Positions 6,851 to 15,887 of a stretch of DNA of 64,000 bases are shown piece by piece. A program made the position numbers and the translations under genes. Position 1 is the first letter of the stretch; each line of letters starts with the position of its first letter. The notes under the pieces were generated by a model that ran no database searches, was not told the origin of the DNA, and saw only the letters and a list, made by a program, of their open reading frames with translations. This stretch comes from an uncultured bacterium. Its GTDB lineage: Bacteria; Cyanobacteriota; Vampirovibrionia; Gastranaerophilales; Gastranaerophilaceae. Location of the stretch: assembly GCA_902765215.1 (NCBI GenBank), contig CACWZA010000003.1, forward strand, positions 124,001 to 188,000. The letters run 5' to 3'.

Positions 6851-7645
6851 ATGCAAAAAACACCTGTTAAAAAAAGTATTAAAAGCCTTGATTTTAACTG
6901 CGATTTGGCACAAGGCTACGGAGTATATAAAAACACATCGGAATACGACTTTTTAGACTATGTCAGTTCCGTTAATATTTCATGCGGATTTCATGCCGGT
7001 GATCCGCAAACAATAAAGAAAGCATTACTGGCAGCAAAAGCAAAAAACATTGTAATCGGGGCTCATATCGGATACGCAGATATTCAGGGCTTCGGTTACA
7101 GAGCAATAGACCTCTCTGATGATGAACTTGAATCTCTCGTTATCTATCAGGTAGGAGCAATAATGTCTTTTGCTAAAGCATTTAACCTCGAAATAGAACA
7201 TGTAAGACCGCATGGTGCTATGTACAAAAAAGCAGCGGAAGATTTCCACTTCGCAACCGTACTTGCGCGCTCTATTCAAAAATGCTCACAATGGCTCACT
7301 TATTGCGGGGCATCAGGTGAAATTATTGAAAAAATCGGCGATTATGTAAAAATACCTGTTTCGGAAGAAATCGTTCTTGAAAAACAATATACTCAGGAAC
7401 TCGGTATTGACTACTCATTGCCGGATATTACAGATACAGAAAGCTGCATGAAACGTTTGCAGACGATCTTACACACCTCTCAGGTAAACAACACCTCTGA
7501 CGGGTTAACTATTGCAAACATTGACTCTATCCACTTTAGCAACAAGTATGCAAACTCTCTGGAAATAATCCAAAGAGCAAACAGTCTTATTAAGCCGGAA
7601 CCTGTAAGATATGGCAGAGTTAAAGCATCAGGCTGGGTAGAATAA
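6851..7645 (+). CDS. pxpA: 5-oxoprolinase subunit A (LamB/YcsF family)
   Basis: LamB/YcsF-family protein of 264 residues; PxpA with PxpB and PxpC opens 5-oxoproline to glutamate with ATP. The family signatures are visible: LDFNCDLAQGYG near the start, VNISCGFHAGDP, GAHIGYADIQGFGYR and HVRPHGAMY. The start at 6851 is favoured over 6842, because AAGGGAGA ends 9 nt before it. No pxpB or pxpC is present in the window. It is first of a same-strand run with yvcK 46 nt behind. Confidence 0.85.
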   Translation: MQKTPVKKSIKSLDFNCDLAQGYGVYKNTSEYDFLDYVSSVNISCGFHAGDPQTIKKALLAAKAKNIVIGAHIGYADIQGFGYRAIDLSDDELESLVIYQVGAIMSFAKAFNLEIEHVRPHGAMYKKAAEDFHFATVLARSIQKCSQWLTYCGASGEIIEKIGDYVKIPVSEEIVLEKQYTQELGIDYSLPDITDTESCMKRLQTILHTSQVNNTSDGLTIANIDSIHFSNKYANSLEIIQRANSLIKPEPVRYGRVKASGWVE

Positions 7646-7691
7646 GGGCATTTCATTACCCACACGGAAGAATATATAGCAAGGAACGATT

Positions 7692-8993
7692 ATGAAAAAC
7701 TTATTTAAAAATAAAATACCTAAAACAGCAGGCTGGCTCATTCCGGGGCTGGAAATCAAGCGTTGGTTTATATTGATATTTTTAGGCTCAGTACTTATTG
7801 TTGCAGGCATACTTACATTGTCTGATCCTAAACAGGTTGCAGACTTTCTGAGAGAAGTCAGAAATACTGTCAATGCAGACATAGTTGCAGCAATATCAAT
7901 ACTTCTGGGGGCAATATTCTTCTTTAAAGGATGGCAGAAAACGAATCTGTCTATGCTTGATATTCACGACGACAAAGAAAAAGAAAATGTACTTGAAACC
8001 CTTTACAGAAGAAAAAAATTAAACAAAGGGCCAAAAGTCGTTGCAATCGGCGGCGGAACAGGGTTATCAATGCTCTTAAGAGGTATCAAGAAAATTACTA
8101 ACAACATCACTGCGGTTGTAACCGTAGGTGACGACGGCGGAAGCTCAGGCAGACTTCGTGAAGAAATGGGTGTACTACCTCCGGGAGATATTAGAAACTG
8201 TATTGCGGCTCTGGCTGATGACGAAGATTTGATAACAAAATTGTTCCAATATCGTTTCGATATGGGTGAAGGCTTAAAAGGTCACAGCTTCGGGAACCTT
8301 TTCCTCACAGCACTCTGTTCTATCACAGGAAATATGGTTCGTGCCGTAAAAGAGTCCTCTAATGTACTCTCAATAAGAGGACGAGTTCTCCCTGCAACCT
8401 TAGACGATATGAAACTCGCAGCAGAAATGGAAGACGGAAGAGTTATACATGGTGAATCTTCTATTCCTGAAGCAAACGGAAAAATAAAACGACTATTTAC
8501 GGAACCTGCTGAATGTAAAGCACTCCCTGAAGTGCTTAACGCAATCAAAGGAGCAGACTTAATCATTATGGGGCCGGGCAGCTTGTACACAAGTGTTATC
8601 CCTAACCTTTTGGTAAAAGAAATTGCTCAGGCAGTTGCAAAAGCAAAGGCTAAAAAAATCTATGTTTGTAACATCATGACTCAACCGGGTGAAACAGATA
8701 ACTATTCCGTATCAAGTCATGTTAACGCTATTTTGACTCACGCAGGCTACAACGAAATCTTAGATGCAGTACTTGTAAACAACAGCATCCCTAAAAACAT
8801 TTCACCTGCATACGCGTCACATAAATCGTTCCCTGTCGTTCTTGATAACGAGAACCTGAACAGAACAGGGGTAAAACTTGTCTCAACAAAACTTATTGAG
8901 GAAGAAGAAAGCAAAAACGGACTTGTAAGACACAGTTCATCCCGTGTTGCAAGAGCAATCTATATTTGGTACAGAAAAAGTGTAAAGAGGTAA
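7692..8993 (+). CDS. yvcK: YvcK/CofD-like gluconeogenesis and morphogenesis factor with N-terminal membrane anchor
   Basis: 433 residues. Two N-terminal hydrophobic segments (about residues 20-42 and 60-78) are followed by the YvcK/CofD-like domain from residue 115: AIGGGTGLSMLLRGIK, VTVGDDGGSSGRLREE, PPGDIRNCI, GHSFGNLFLTAL and IIMGPGSLYTSV. In Bacillus, YvcK binds UDP-GlcNAc and supports cell-wall synthesis on gluconeogenic carbon; the longer membrane-anchored form is common in Cyanobacteria. Its place in a run with pgsA fits an envelope role. Confidence 0.85.
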   Translation: MKNLFKNKIPKTAGWLIPGLEIKRWFILIFLGSVLIVAGILTLSDPKQVADFLREVRNTVNADIVAAISILLGAIFFFKGWQKTNLSMLDIHDDKEKENVLETLYRRKKLNKGPKVVAIGGGTGLSMLLRGIKKITNNITAVVTVGDDGGSSGRLREEMGVLPPGDIRNCIAALADDEDLITKLFQYRFDMGEGLKGHSFGNLFLTALCSITGNMVRAVKESSNVLSIRGRVLPATLDDMKLAAEMEDGRVIHGESSIPEANGKIKRLFTEPAECKALPEVLNAIKGADLIIMGPGSLYTSVIPNLLVKEIAQAVAKAKAKKIYVCNIMTQPGETDNYSVSSHVNAILTHAGYNEILDAVLVNNSIPKNISPAYASHKSFPVVLDNENLNRTGVKLVSTKLIEEEESKNGLVRHSSSRVARAIYIWYRKSVKR

Positions 8994-8998
8994 TCATT

Positions 8999-9334
8999 AT
9001 GCGTATAGAACCTGTCTCAAATCAATCTTTTCTCGCAGGAAATGTGTATTTAAAACAAGTAGCAGAAAATAATGTTTTAAACACAGATGTATTAAAGAAA
9101 ATTGCAGAAAAAAATGATATAGATTTATGGATATCAAAAGCAAAACAAACTAAATACCTGCCAAAGAACGATATGTACACAATTACTGCACATCAGGATT
9201 TAAATATCCCTCCATACACAAAACGCGGAGTTGCAGTAGTTTTACCACAAAAAACAGATAATGAAAAAACTGTTACAGAGAAATTGTTTGGAGCAATATT
9301 TGAAGCAATAGAAAATTTAAGAAATAAAATATAA
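8999..9334 (+). CDS. hypothetical protein, 111 aa
   Basis: Small soluble protein with no signal peptide or membrane segment. Its first 15 residues (MRIEPVSNQSFLAG) faintly resemble the N-termini of the FKG-motif proteins of this window but lack the K-G pair. GAGG lies 8 nt before the ATG at 8999. It sits 5 nt behind yvcK and 17 nt ahead of panB, so it is co-transcribed. I do not recognise it. Confidence 0.6.
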   Translation: MRIEPVSNQSFLAGNVYLKQVAENNVLNTDVLKKIAEKNDIDLWISKAKQTKYLPKNDMYTITAHQDLNIPPYTKRGVAVVLPQKTDNEKTVTEKLFGAIFEAIENLRNKI

Positions 9335-9351
9335 AGGCAAATAAGACAACT

Positions 9352-10206
9352 ATGTTAAAGAAAACAACAGTAAAAACTATACAAAACCTTAAAAATAACG
9401 GCGAAAAAATTGCCGTTTTAACAGCTTATGACTACTCAACAGCAAAATATCTGGACGAAGCAGGGGTTGATATAGTTCTTGTCGGCGATTCACTCGCTAA
9501 TGTAGCACTTGGTTACAATTCAACCCAATCTGTCGGAATGACGGAAATGTTAATTTTCATAGGTGCTGTAGCAAGAGGGGTCAACAGAGCGCTCGTAATC
9601 GGCGATATGCCGTTTATGAGCTACAACATATCAATAGAAGATGCCCTTAAAAATGCGGGAGATATGCTGAGAGCAGGTGCTAATGCAGTCAAAATCGAAG
9701 GCTGTAACGACTACCTAATAAATGTTATAAAAAGATGTACTGAATCGGGCATTCCTGTTTTAGGGCATTTGGGATTTACTCCGCAGTCAATAAACACACT
9801 CGGAGGACATTCAATTCAAGGTAAAGACACGGAAGCCGTAGGAAAAATATTAGAACAAGCAAAAGAACTTGAAAAAGCAGGCGCTTTTGCAATAGTGCTT
9901 GAAATGGTACCGGAAGAAGCGGCTAAATACATAACAGAGAATATAAACATTCCGACAATAGGTATAGGGGCAGGAAAGTACTGTTCAGGCCATGTTCTTG
10001 TTTCTGACGATATGTTGGGCAAGTTCTCTGACTACCAGCCAAAATTTGTCAGAAAGTATGCAGACCTAAAAAACATTATTCTTGATGCAGCAAAAAATTA
10101 CTGCAAAGACATAAAAGACGGCAGTTATCCTGCTGAAAACGAAGTTTTTAAATTATCGGAAGAAGAAGCAAATAAGTTAGGAATTATTGAAAATGTTAAC
10201 TCATAA
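9352..10206 (+). CDS. panB: 3-methyl-2-oxobutanoate hydroxymethyltransferase
   Basis: Makes ketopantoate from 2-oxoisovalerate and methylene-tetrahydrofolate, the first committed pantothenate step. 284 residues, a TIM barrel. Visible are LTAYDYSTAKYLDEAGVDIVLVGDSLANV, the GDMPFMSY segment with metal-binding Asp, VKIEGC, GHLGFTPQS and GIGAGKYCSGHVLV. Its end overlaps the panC start, as expected for a coupled pair. Confidence 0.95.
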   Translation: MLKKTTVKTIQNLKNNGEKIAVLTAYDYSTAKYLDEAGVDIVLVGDSLANVALGYNSTQSVGMTEMLIFIGAVARGVNRALVIGDMPFMSYNISIEDALKNAGDMLRAGANAVKIEGCNDYLINVIKRCTESGIPVLGHLGFTPQSINTLGGHSIQGKDTEAVGKILEQAKELEKAGAFAIVLEMVPEEAAKYITENINIPTIGIGAGKYCSGHVLVSDDMLGKFSDYQPKFVRKYADLKNIILDAAKNYCKDIKDGSYPAENEVFKLSEEEANKLGIIENVNS

Positions 10207-11047
10207 AATAGAAGAAGTCAGAGCAAATGTAAAAAAATGGAAATCAGAAGGGCTTGTTATAGGGGTTGTCCCAACAATGGGTGCACTTCACGCAGGTCAC
10301 GCATCTTTAATAAAGAAAGCGGTTGAAACCTGTGACAAAGTCATTGTTTCAGTCTTTGTTAACCCAATCCAGTTTGGGCCATCTGAAGATTTTGACAAAT
10401 ACCCGAGAACACTTGAAGCAGATGTAGAACTCGCAGAAGGTATCGGAGCTGACCTAATTTTTGCACCGTCAGCAGACGAAATGTACGGGGAAGGACAAAG
10501 ACTCTCTAACGACACCCTAACCTATGTTGCACCACCATTCTTCTATGTTAACAAACTCTGCGGGAAATCAAGAGTCGGACACTTTGACGGAGTTTGCACA
10601 GTTGTTATGAAACTGTTTAATATTACTCAGGCTGACTACGGCTTCTTCGGACAAAAAGATGCCCAACAACTCATAATATTAAGAAAAATGGTTAATGACC
10701 TGAATGTTCCGATTGAACTTATCGGCTGTCCTATTGTCCGCGAAGAATCAGGGCTGGCACTTTCATCAAGAAATAAATACCTCAACGAAAAGGGGAAAGA
10801 AGATGCCCTCGCGCTTAACAAAATACTGAATAATATAAAAATGTGCTACAATAAAGGGGTAACTGATATCTCTGCATTGAAAGAAACTGCATTTCAGTTT
10901 TTAAACGAAGCGCACGAATTAGAATATCTTGAGTTCGTTGATAAAGAGAATTTAGAGGATAAAGAAAAAGCAGATGACAATACATTAGTATTGATAGCCT
11001 GCAGAGTAGACGGAGTCAGACTTATTGACAACATACTCTTAAAATAA
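10193..11047 (+). CDS. panC: pantothenate synthetase
   Basis: ATP-dependent condensation of pantoate with beta-alanine. 284 residues. The class-I adenylylation motif appears as PTMGALHAGH near residues 25-34, with FVNPIQFGP, FGQKDAQQL and the LSSRN (KMSKS-like) motif behind. I start at ATG 10193, with AGGAA about 9 nt upstream; a TTG two codons earlier is less likely. It overlaps panB by 14 nt. panD was not seen in the window. Confidence 0.95.
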   Translation: MLTHKIEEVRANVKKWKSEGLVIGVVPTMGALHAGHASLIKKAVETCDKVIVSVFVNPIQFGPSEDFDKYPRTLEADVELAEGIGADLIFAPSADEMYGEGQRLSNDTLTYVAPPFFYVNKLCGKSRVGHFDGVCTVVMKLFNITQADYGFFGQKDAQQLIILRKMVNDLNVPIELIGCPIVREESGLALSSRNKYLNEKGKEDALALNKILNNIKMCYNKGVTDISALKETAFQFLNEAHELEYLEFVDKENLEDKEKADDNTLVLIACRVDGVRLIDNILLK

Positions 11048-11076
11048 CTGAATACATAAAAAATAGGGAAATAATA

Positions 11077-12096
11077 ATGACAGAAAAGAAACAAAGAATA
11101 GCTGTTATAGGATACGGAATGTGGGGTAAAAACATTGTCCGTAATTTCTATAACCTGAATGTGTTAGATACGGTTTGTGACCTGGATCCCGAAACAAGAG
11201 AAAAAATAAAATCCTTGTATCCGGGGATAAATGTTATCAGTGATTTACAGGAAATAATAAACAACCCTGAAATCACATCTGTTGCAGTTGTAACTCCAAG
11301 CCACACACATTATAAAATAGTTAAAACAATGCTTGAAGCAGGCAAAAATGTTTATGTTGAAAAACCAATTTCAACAGTTGCAAAGGAAGCAAAAGACCTT
11401 ATGGAACTTGCAAATCAAAAAGGGTTGGTTCTTATGGTCGGACACCTTCTCTTATATCACCCTGCAGTTAACAGATTAAAAATGCTCGTTGAATCAGGTG
11501 AACTTGGGGAAGTTGTCTATGCACAGAGCGACAGACTTAATGTAAACTACTTCAAGAACGACAGAAGCGTTATGTGGGATTTGGCACCGCACGATGTATC
11601 AATGATTTCATACGTCATAGGGAAAAACCCTGTTAAGGTATTATCAGCAGTCGGTTGTTCAACAGACAAAAATGTTGTCATGGATATAACCCACATCTGT
11701 ATAGAATTTGAAGACGGTGTTATCGGCTACATTTCAGACAGTTGGATTACTCCTCAAAAACACGTTACTTTACTTGTCAGAGGGACAAAAGCAACGGCTA
11801 TTTTAGACGATACCGTTCAGGAAAACAAACTTAAACTGTATGACAACTTTGCTGAAGGAAAAACACAGGATATTCCGCTCGATTATCTTGAAATAGAACC
11901 GTTAAAGTTAGAATGTCAGCACTTCATCCGTTGCTGCGAACAAGGTATGCACGCTCGTTCAGACGGGGAAAACGGTTACAATGTTACATGTATTCTTGAA
12001 GAAGCGGAAAAAGTTATGCTTGGGGCAGATTTGGCAAAATTAAACGAAAAAGATTTTGCACTCTCAAGAACAAAACAGACAATAGCGAAAGTTTAA
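11077..12096 (+). CDS. Gfo/Idh/MocA-family NAD(P)-dependent oxidoreductase
   Basis: 339 residues. An N-terminal Rossmann domain (IGYGMWGKN, about residues 8-16; VVTPSHTHY; VYVEKPIS with the conserved EKP lysine) precedes the alpha/beta substrate domain with WDLAPHDVSM, holding the usual Asp and His. It resembles dehydrogenases acting on nucleotide-sugar-derived uronates or inositol-like sugars, but the substrate cannot be read from sequence. It lies between panC and pgsA in the same run, with AGGGAAA before the ATG. Confidence 0.8.
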   Translation: MTEKKQRIAVIGYGMWGKNIVRNFYNLNVLDTVCDLDPETREKIKSLYPGINVISDLQEIINNPEITSVAVVTPSHTHYKIVKTMLEAGKNVYVEKPISTVAKEAKDLMELANQKGLVLMVGHLLLYHPAVNRLKMLVESGELGEVVYAQSDRLNVNYFKNDRSVMWDLAPHDVSMISYVIGKNPVKVLSAVGCSTDKNVVMDITHICIEFEDGVIGYISDSWITPQKHVTLLVRGTKATAILDDTVQENKLKLYDNFAEGKTQDIPLDYLEIEPLKLECQHFIRCCEQGMHARSDGENGYNVTCILEEAEKVMLGADLAKLNEKDFALSRTKQTIAKV

Positions 12097-12113
12097 ATCA
12101 GGGAGAAAATAAT

Positions 12114-12710
12114 ATGGCAAATTTTATAACAATCTTCAGAGTATTTTTAATGTTTATCGGGGTATACCTTATTGTTGCCCAACAGTATAACTCAACTGCC
12201 TACCTTTGGGCGCTTTTATTAACAATATTAGCCTTTGCTCTTGACGGACTTGATGGCTATGTTGCAAGAAAGTTCCACGAAGAATCAAAGTTCGGGGCAT
12301 TACTCGACATTATGAGTGACAGAATTGTTGAAAACACATATTGGGTTGTTTTTGCAGTTATGTCTTGGCTCCCTGTCTGGTTCCCGCTTGTTGCGCTCAC
12401 AAGAGGGTTTGTTACGGATACAATCAGAAGTGCAGCAATGGAAAAAGGGTTAACACCTTTTGGTATGCAAAAGAACCCAATCTGCAAATGGATTACAGGT
12501 TCTAAGTTTATGAGAATAACCTACGCTGTTGCAAAAGTATTGGCATTCATCGTTATTATTGCATCAAAGGTTCCATACTTAGAAGCATATTCAGGCCCAA
12601 TGTATCGTTTCGGATACTGGCTTGCGCTCATAGCAATCGTATTTTGCGTAATCAGAGGTTTGCCTGTTATCATAGAAGCAAAATCTGTTGTGAGTGATGA
12701 TAATGCCTAA
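12114..12710 (+). CDS. pgsA: CDP-alcohol phosphatidyltransferase (phosphatidylglycerophosphate synthase type)
   Basis: Membrane enzyme that joins CDP-diacylglycerol to glycerol-3-phosphate for phosphatidylglycerol. 198 residues and about five or six hydrophobic segments. The CDP-OH-P signature DGLDGYVAR followed by GALLDIMSD (roughly residues 45-70) has all conserved aspartates. PgsA is the commonest member of this length; the substrate alcohol is inferred. It ends inside the start of trmL. Confidence 0.85.
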   Translation: MANFITIFRVFLMFIGVYLIVAQQYNSTAYLWALLLTILAFALDGLDGYVARKFHEESKFGALLDIMSDRIVENTYWVVFAVMSWLPVWFPLVALTRGFVTDTIRSAAMEKGLTPFGMQKNPICKWITGSKFMRITYAVAKVLAFIVIIASKVPYLEAYSGPMYRFGYWLALIAIVFCVIRGLPVIIEAKSVVSDDNA

Positions 12711-13152
12711 AATTAATGTTGCACTCTACGAGCCGGAAATTCCGCAGAACACAGGCAATATTGCAAGATTGTGTGCGTGCTGCGGGGCAGATTTATATCT
12801 GGTCGGCAAACTCGGATTTGCACTCACAGACAAATACACAAAACGCGCAGGGCTTGATTATTGGGATAGTGTTAACATAAAGAAAATTAACACTCTTGAA
12901 GAACTTCAGGAGCAAAACCCAAACTCAACATTTTACTATTTGACAACAAAAAGCAAAAAATTATATACTGATGTTGAATACAAAGAGGGAGATTTTGTGG
13001 TATTCGGCCCTGAATCAAGGGGACTTCCGCAGAAATATGTAACAAAAGACACAGCGGTCACAATACCGATGAAAGAAGGACAAAGAAGTCTAAACCTCTC
13101 TAATTCGGTAGCAATTACAGTTTACGAGGCAATAAGACAAAATGGCATCTAA
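12703..13152 (+). CDS. trmL: tRNA (cytidine/uridine-2'-O-)-methyltransferase TrmL-like
   Basis: SPOUT methyltransferase of 149 residues for the wobble ribose of Leu tRNAs. Motifs: LYEPEIPQNTGNIARLC at the N-terminus, FGPESRGLP and the knot segment IPMKEGQRSLNLSNSVAI. The ATG at 12703 overlaps the pgsA stop by 8 nt, so translation is coupled; GTG and ATG codons just upstream are in frame but less likely. Confidence 0.9.
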   Translation: MPKINVALYEPEIPQNTGNIARLCACCGADLYLVGKLGFALTDKYTKRAGLDYWDSVNIKKINTLEELQEQNPNSTFYYLTTKSKKLYTDVEYKEGDFVVFGPESRGLPQKYVTKDTAVTIPMKEGQRSLNLSNSVAITVYEAIRQNGI

Positions 13153-14005
13153 AAAGACAACTACTAAAACAGGTGAAATGAAATTACCACGAAGAGAGCA
13201 ATTTTCAAACAAAGCGACTTTCGGGAAAGTCCTGAATATTGCAGGGTCTGAATACTATACGGGAGCAGCGTATTTGTCATCCGTTTCCGCTCTGAAAACA
13301 GGTTGCGGTTATGTTGCCCTTTCAAGTTCACCAAAGGTGCTTAACACTATTGCTTTGCGCTCATCAGATATCGTTTTTCTTCCGCCTGAGGACATAAAAA
13401 AACGAATAAATGATTTCAATGTAGTTTCAATTGGCTGCGGACTATCAACAGAACTCAGTGTTTCAATACTTTTCAAATCAATCATGGAAACTTTATCAAA
13501 AATTGAAGTTCCTGTTATCATTGATGCTGACGGGTTAAACCTATTAGCAAAAATGAAAGAAAACACACCGCTGCCAAAAAACCTTATTATAACCCCACAC
13601 CCGAAAGAGGCATCGCGCTTGTTAAAAGCAGAGGTTGACGATATTCTCAACAAACCTATGCAATACGCAAAGGAACTGACTGAAAAATACAACTGCACAA
13701 CCGTTTTAAAAATGCACAGCACAGTTGTTTGTTCAACGGATATGGACATTTATGTAAATAACACCGGTAACAGCGCTCTTGCAAAAGCGGGAACGGGTGA
13801 TGTTTTGACAGGGATGATTGCAGGACTTTGTGCTCAGAAAATGGATAACTTTGAAGCAGCTAAACTCGCCGTTTATCTGCACGGAAAAGCAGGGGAAATC
13901 GCATCAGGTATGCTGAGTGAATACTCAGTTCTCGCATCTGATTTACTTAAATACATTCCGCTTGCAATTACCGATTTAGACAGGCACGATTATATAGAAG
14001 AATAA
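13142..14005 (+). CDS. nnrD: ADP-dependent NAD(P)H-hydrate dehydratase
   Basis: Repairs hydrated NAD(P)H. 287 residues of the YjeF C-terminal (ribokinase-like) type: GKVLNIAGSEYYTGAAYLS, GCGLSTE, VIDADGLNLL, ITPHPKEASRLL and NSALAKAGTGDVLTGMIAGL with the catalytic Asp. The YjeF N-terminal epimerase domain is missing. It overlaps trmL by 11 nt and is last in the run. Confidence 0.9.
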   Translation: MASKKTTTKTGEMKLPRREQFSNKATFGKVLNIAGSEYYTGAAYLSSVSALKTGCGYVALSSSPKVLNTIALRSSDIVFLPPEDIKKRINDFNVVSIGCGLSTELSVSILFKSIMETLSKIEVPVIIDADGLNLLAKMKENTPLPKNLIITPHPKEASRLLKAEVDDILNKPMQYAKELTEKYNCTTVLKMHSTVVCSTDMDIYVNNTGNSALAKAGTGDVLTGMIAGLCAQKMDNFEAAKLAVYLHGKAGEIASGMLSEYSVLASDLLKYIPLAITDLDRHDYIEE

Positions 14006-14006
14006 A

Positions 14007-14035
14007 AATAAGACTGACATCATGCCAGCCCTATT
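14007..14035 (-). terminator. terminator of the GH13 operon (- strand specific)
   Basis: On the - strand the two arms pair over about 12 bp using three G-U pairs, and are followed by a T-rich run; on the + strand the same positions become A-C mismatches, so it should work only for the - strand genes. Confidence 0.65.
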
Positions 14036-14075
14036 TTAGTTTATTTAATGTTCATCATTTTAATCGTTTCACAAA

Positions 14076-15866
14076 TTATGAATTAGTAAAGTTTTGTCTG
14101 TGGATTTGTTTTTCGTCAATATATTTTTCGATATCAGGTGTATCGATTTCAAATACATGAGCTCTTGAAGGACCGAGTTCAAGTCTTACTTCACCAGGTT
14201 TTACCTGGAACTTACTTGGCTGACCGTAATTATCAACGAGGTTATTGAGTTCCTGAGTACCCTTCAGAGTAGGAATCTTGATTATTGCAGACGAATTTCT
14301 GTTCTTGTTCATGTTTGCAACAACCAATACAGTCTTGCCGTTCAGGTGTCTTGCATAAGCCCAGACCTGATCATCTTTATCTTTTGATTTATTTAATTCG
14401 ATATAATCACCCTTTGTCATCAATTCTGAATACTTTTTATCAGCTCTGATTTTGAAAGCAGATGTCATAACCTTACCGATTTCAGGGTGATCCCCGCCCG
14501 GTTTTCTCGAAAGGTTAAAGATATCCATCTTGTATGGGTGAGTTTCTAATTCAGTATTGTCAGTAACTGTTTCAGACGGGTCAACATGAGTTCCTGAGTA
14601 TTTATAGTTGTAATAATCACCTGATTGGAAACCGTCCAATACATAAGGGTTACACATTGGAATAGTTGACTGAACTATTGAAACCAAGTTACAGAAATCA
14701 GCACCGCCGTGGTTCATAAGAGATTCATCATCGTGAGTCATAAATGAACCAATCAGAGTTTTACCTGCAGGAAGTCTGTTTGACATATCAAGCATTTCCT
14801 TGATGTAATTTGATGCTTCCTTCGCATTCTTTAATTCGTGGAAAATGTGGTGTTGACCGTAAATTGCATCAAAACCTGCTCTTAAAGAATCTTCAGGTCT
14901 GTCATAAGGCATATTTGCCTGAGGTGATGCTGTTTCATAAGTATAAGATTCACCTAACATAGCAAATTCAGGATCTTTTTGTCTTGCGTGATTAATCAAA
15001 ATATCCCAAAATTCGGTAGGTTTCGCTCTTGCTACGTCTGATCTGATACCATCAATACCTAAATCTATGCAGGAATCAACATATTTAATATGCATATCCA
15101 GTAAATCTTTATTCAATTCGCGTTTTGACTTATCTTTCCAAGGGTTAAACATTCTGATATCTAACCAGCCTTCAGGAGTTTCAGGTTTACCGTCTTTATC
15201 GATAGCCATCAACTCAGGGTGAGCTTCATACATATCAACAGAAGCACAACTTGGTAAGTCTAACATAACTTTAATATCGCGTTTGTGACATTCATCAATA
15301 AATGCCTTCATTTGTTCCTGAGGAGAACGAGGGTCATTTTCATCAACAAGTACAGGGTCAATTGCGATTTGTCCGTCGTCTTCAATATATTTCAACGGAG
15401 CATACAAGGAACCTGCAGTACCCATTGCCTTAGTTTTTCCAGGCGGGTGAATAGGCAAAATATGGAAGGTATTGAACCCTTCTGCTTTTATTTCATCCAG
15501 TCTGTTTATTGCACTAAGGAATGTACCCGGTTTTTCACCTCTGTTTAATTCAATTCTTTCGTCACCGTCTTTATCCTGAGCGGTAAAGATACGAGGAACT
15601 ATAGCCAAAATGACAGCTTTGTTATCACGGAACATAGTTCTCAAATTATTTTTATAATTAGGAACAGCAGAACCTTTATCACCAACACCGTTTGGTTTGT
15701 TGACAGAAGGCTTGTTTATTTGTGCCTGATTTTCCAAATATCTGTTGATTAAATCTGAAGATGTTTTTTCGATTTCGACAGGTTTAGGTTCCTCAACAGG
15801 TTTGTTCATTGTGTTGAGTTTCAAATCAATCAAATTTGGTTTTCTTACATTATTTATTTCTGTCAT
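14076..15866 (-). CDS. GH13-family alpha-amylase-like enzyme
   Basis: 596 residues. About 80 disordered residues come first, without a signal peptide, then the catalytic barrel from residue 85 and an all-beta C-terminal domain from about 500. Catalytic residues: nucleophile D277 in GIRSDVAR, acid-base E306 in LGESYTYE, transition-state Asp in THDDES near residue 378. Substrate may be glycogen, maltodextrin or a transferred glucan. It is the last gene of a three-gene - operon with two large membrane proteins; AGGGAAC lies upstream. A GH77 enzyme is at 36173, so alpha-glucan handling is a theme. Confidence 0.85.
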   Translation of the reverse strand: MTEINNVRKPNLIDLKLNTMNKPVEEPKPVEIEKTSSDLINRYLENQAQINKPSVNKPNGVGDKGSAVPNYKNNLRTMFRDNKAVILAIVPRIFTAQDKDGDERIELNRGEKPGTFLSAINRLDEIKAEGFNTFHILPIHPPGKTKAMGTAGSLYAPLKYIEDDGQIAIDPVLVDENDPRSPQEQMKAFIDECHKRDIKVMLDLPSCASVDMYEAHPELMAIDKDGKPETPEGWLDIRMFNPWKDKSKRELNKDLLDMHIKYVDSCIDLGIDGIRSDVARAKPTEFWDILINHARQKDPEFAMLGESYTYETASPQANMPYDRPEDSLRAGFDAIYGQHHIFHELKNAKEASNYIKEMLDMSNRLPAGKTLIGSFMTHDDESLMNHGGADFCNLVSIVQSTIPMCNPYVLDGFQSGDYYNYKYSGTHVDPSETVTDNTELETHPYKMDIFNLSRKPGGDHPEIGKVMTSAFKIRADKKYSELMTKGDYIELNKSKDKDDQVWAYARHLNGKTVLVVANMNKNRNSSAIIKIPTLKGTQELNNLVDNYGQPSKFQVKPGEVRLELGPSRAHVFEIDTPDIEKYIDEKQIHRQNFTNS

Positions 15867-15887
15867 TTATATATTAGTTCCCTATTA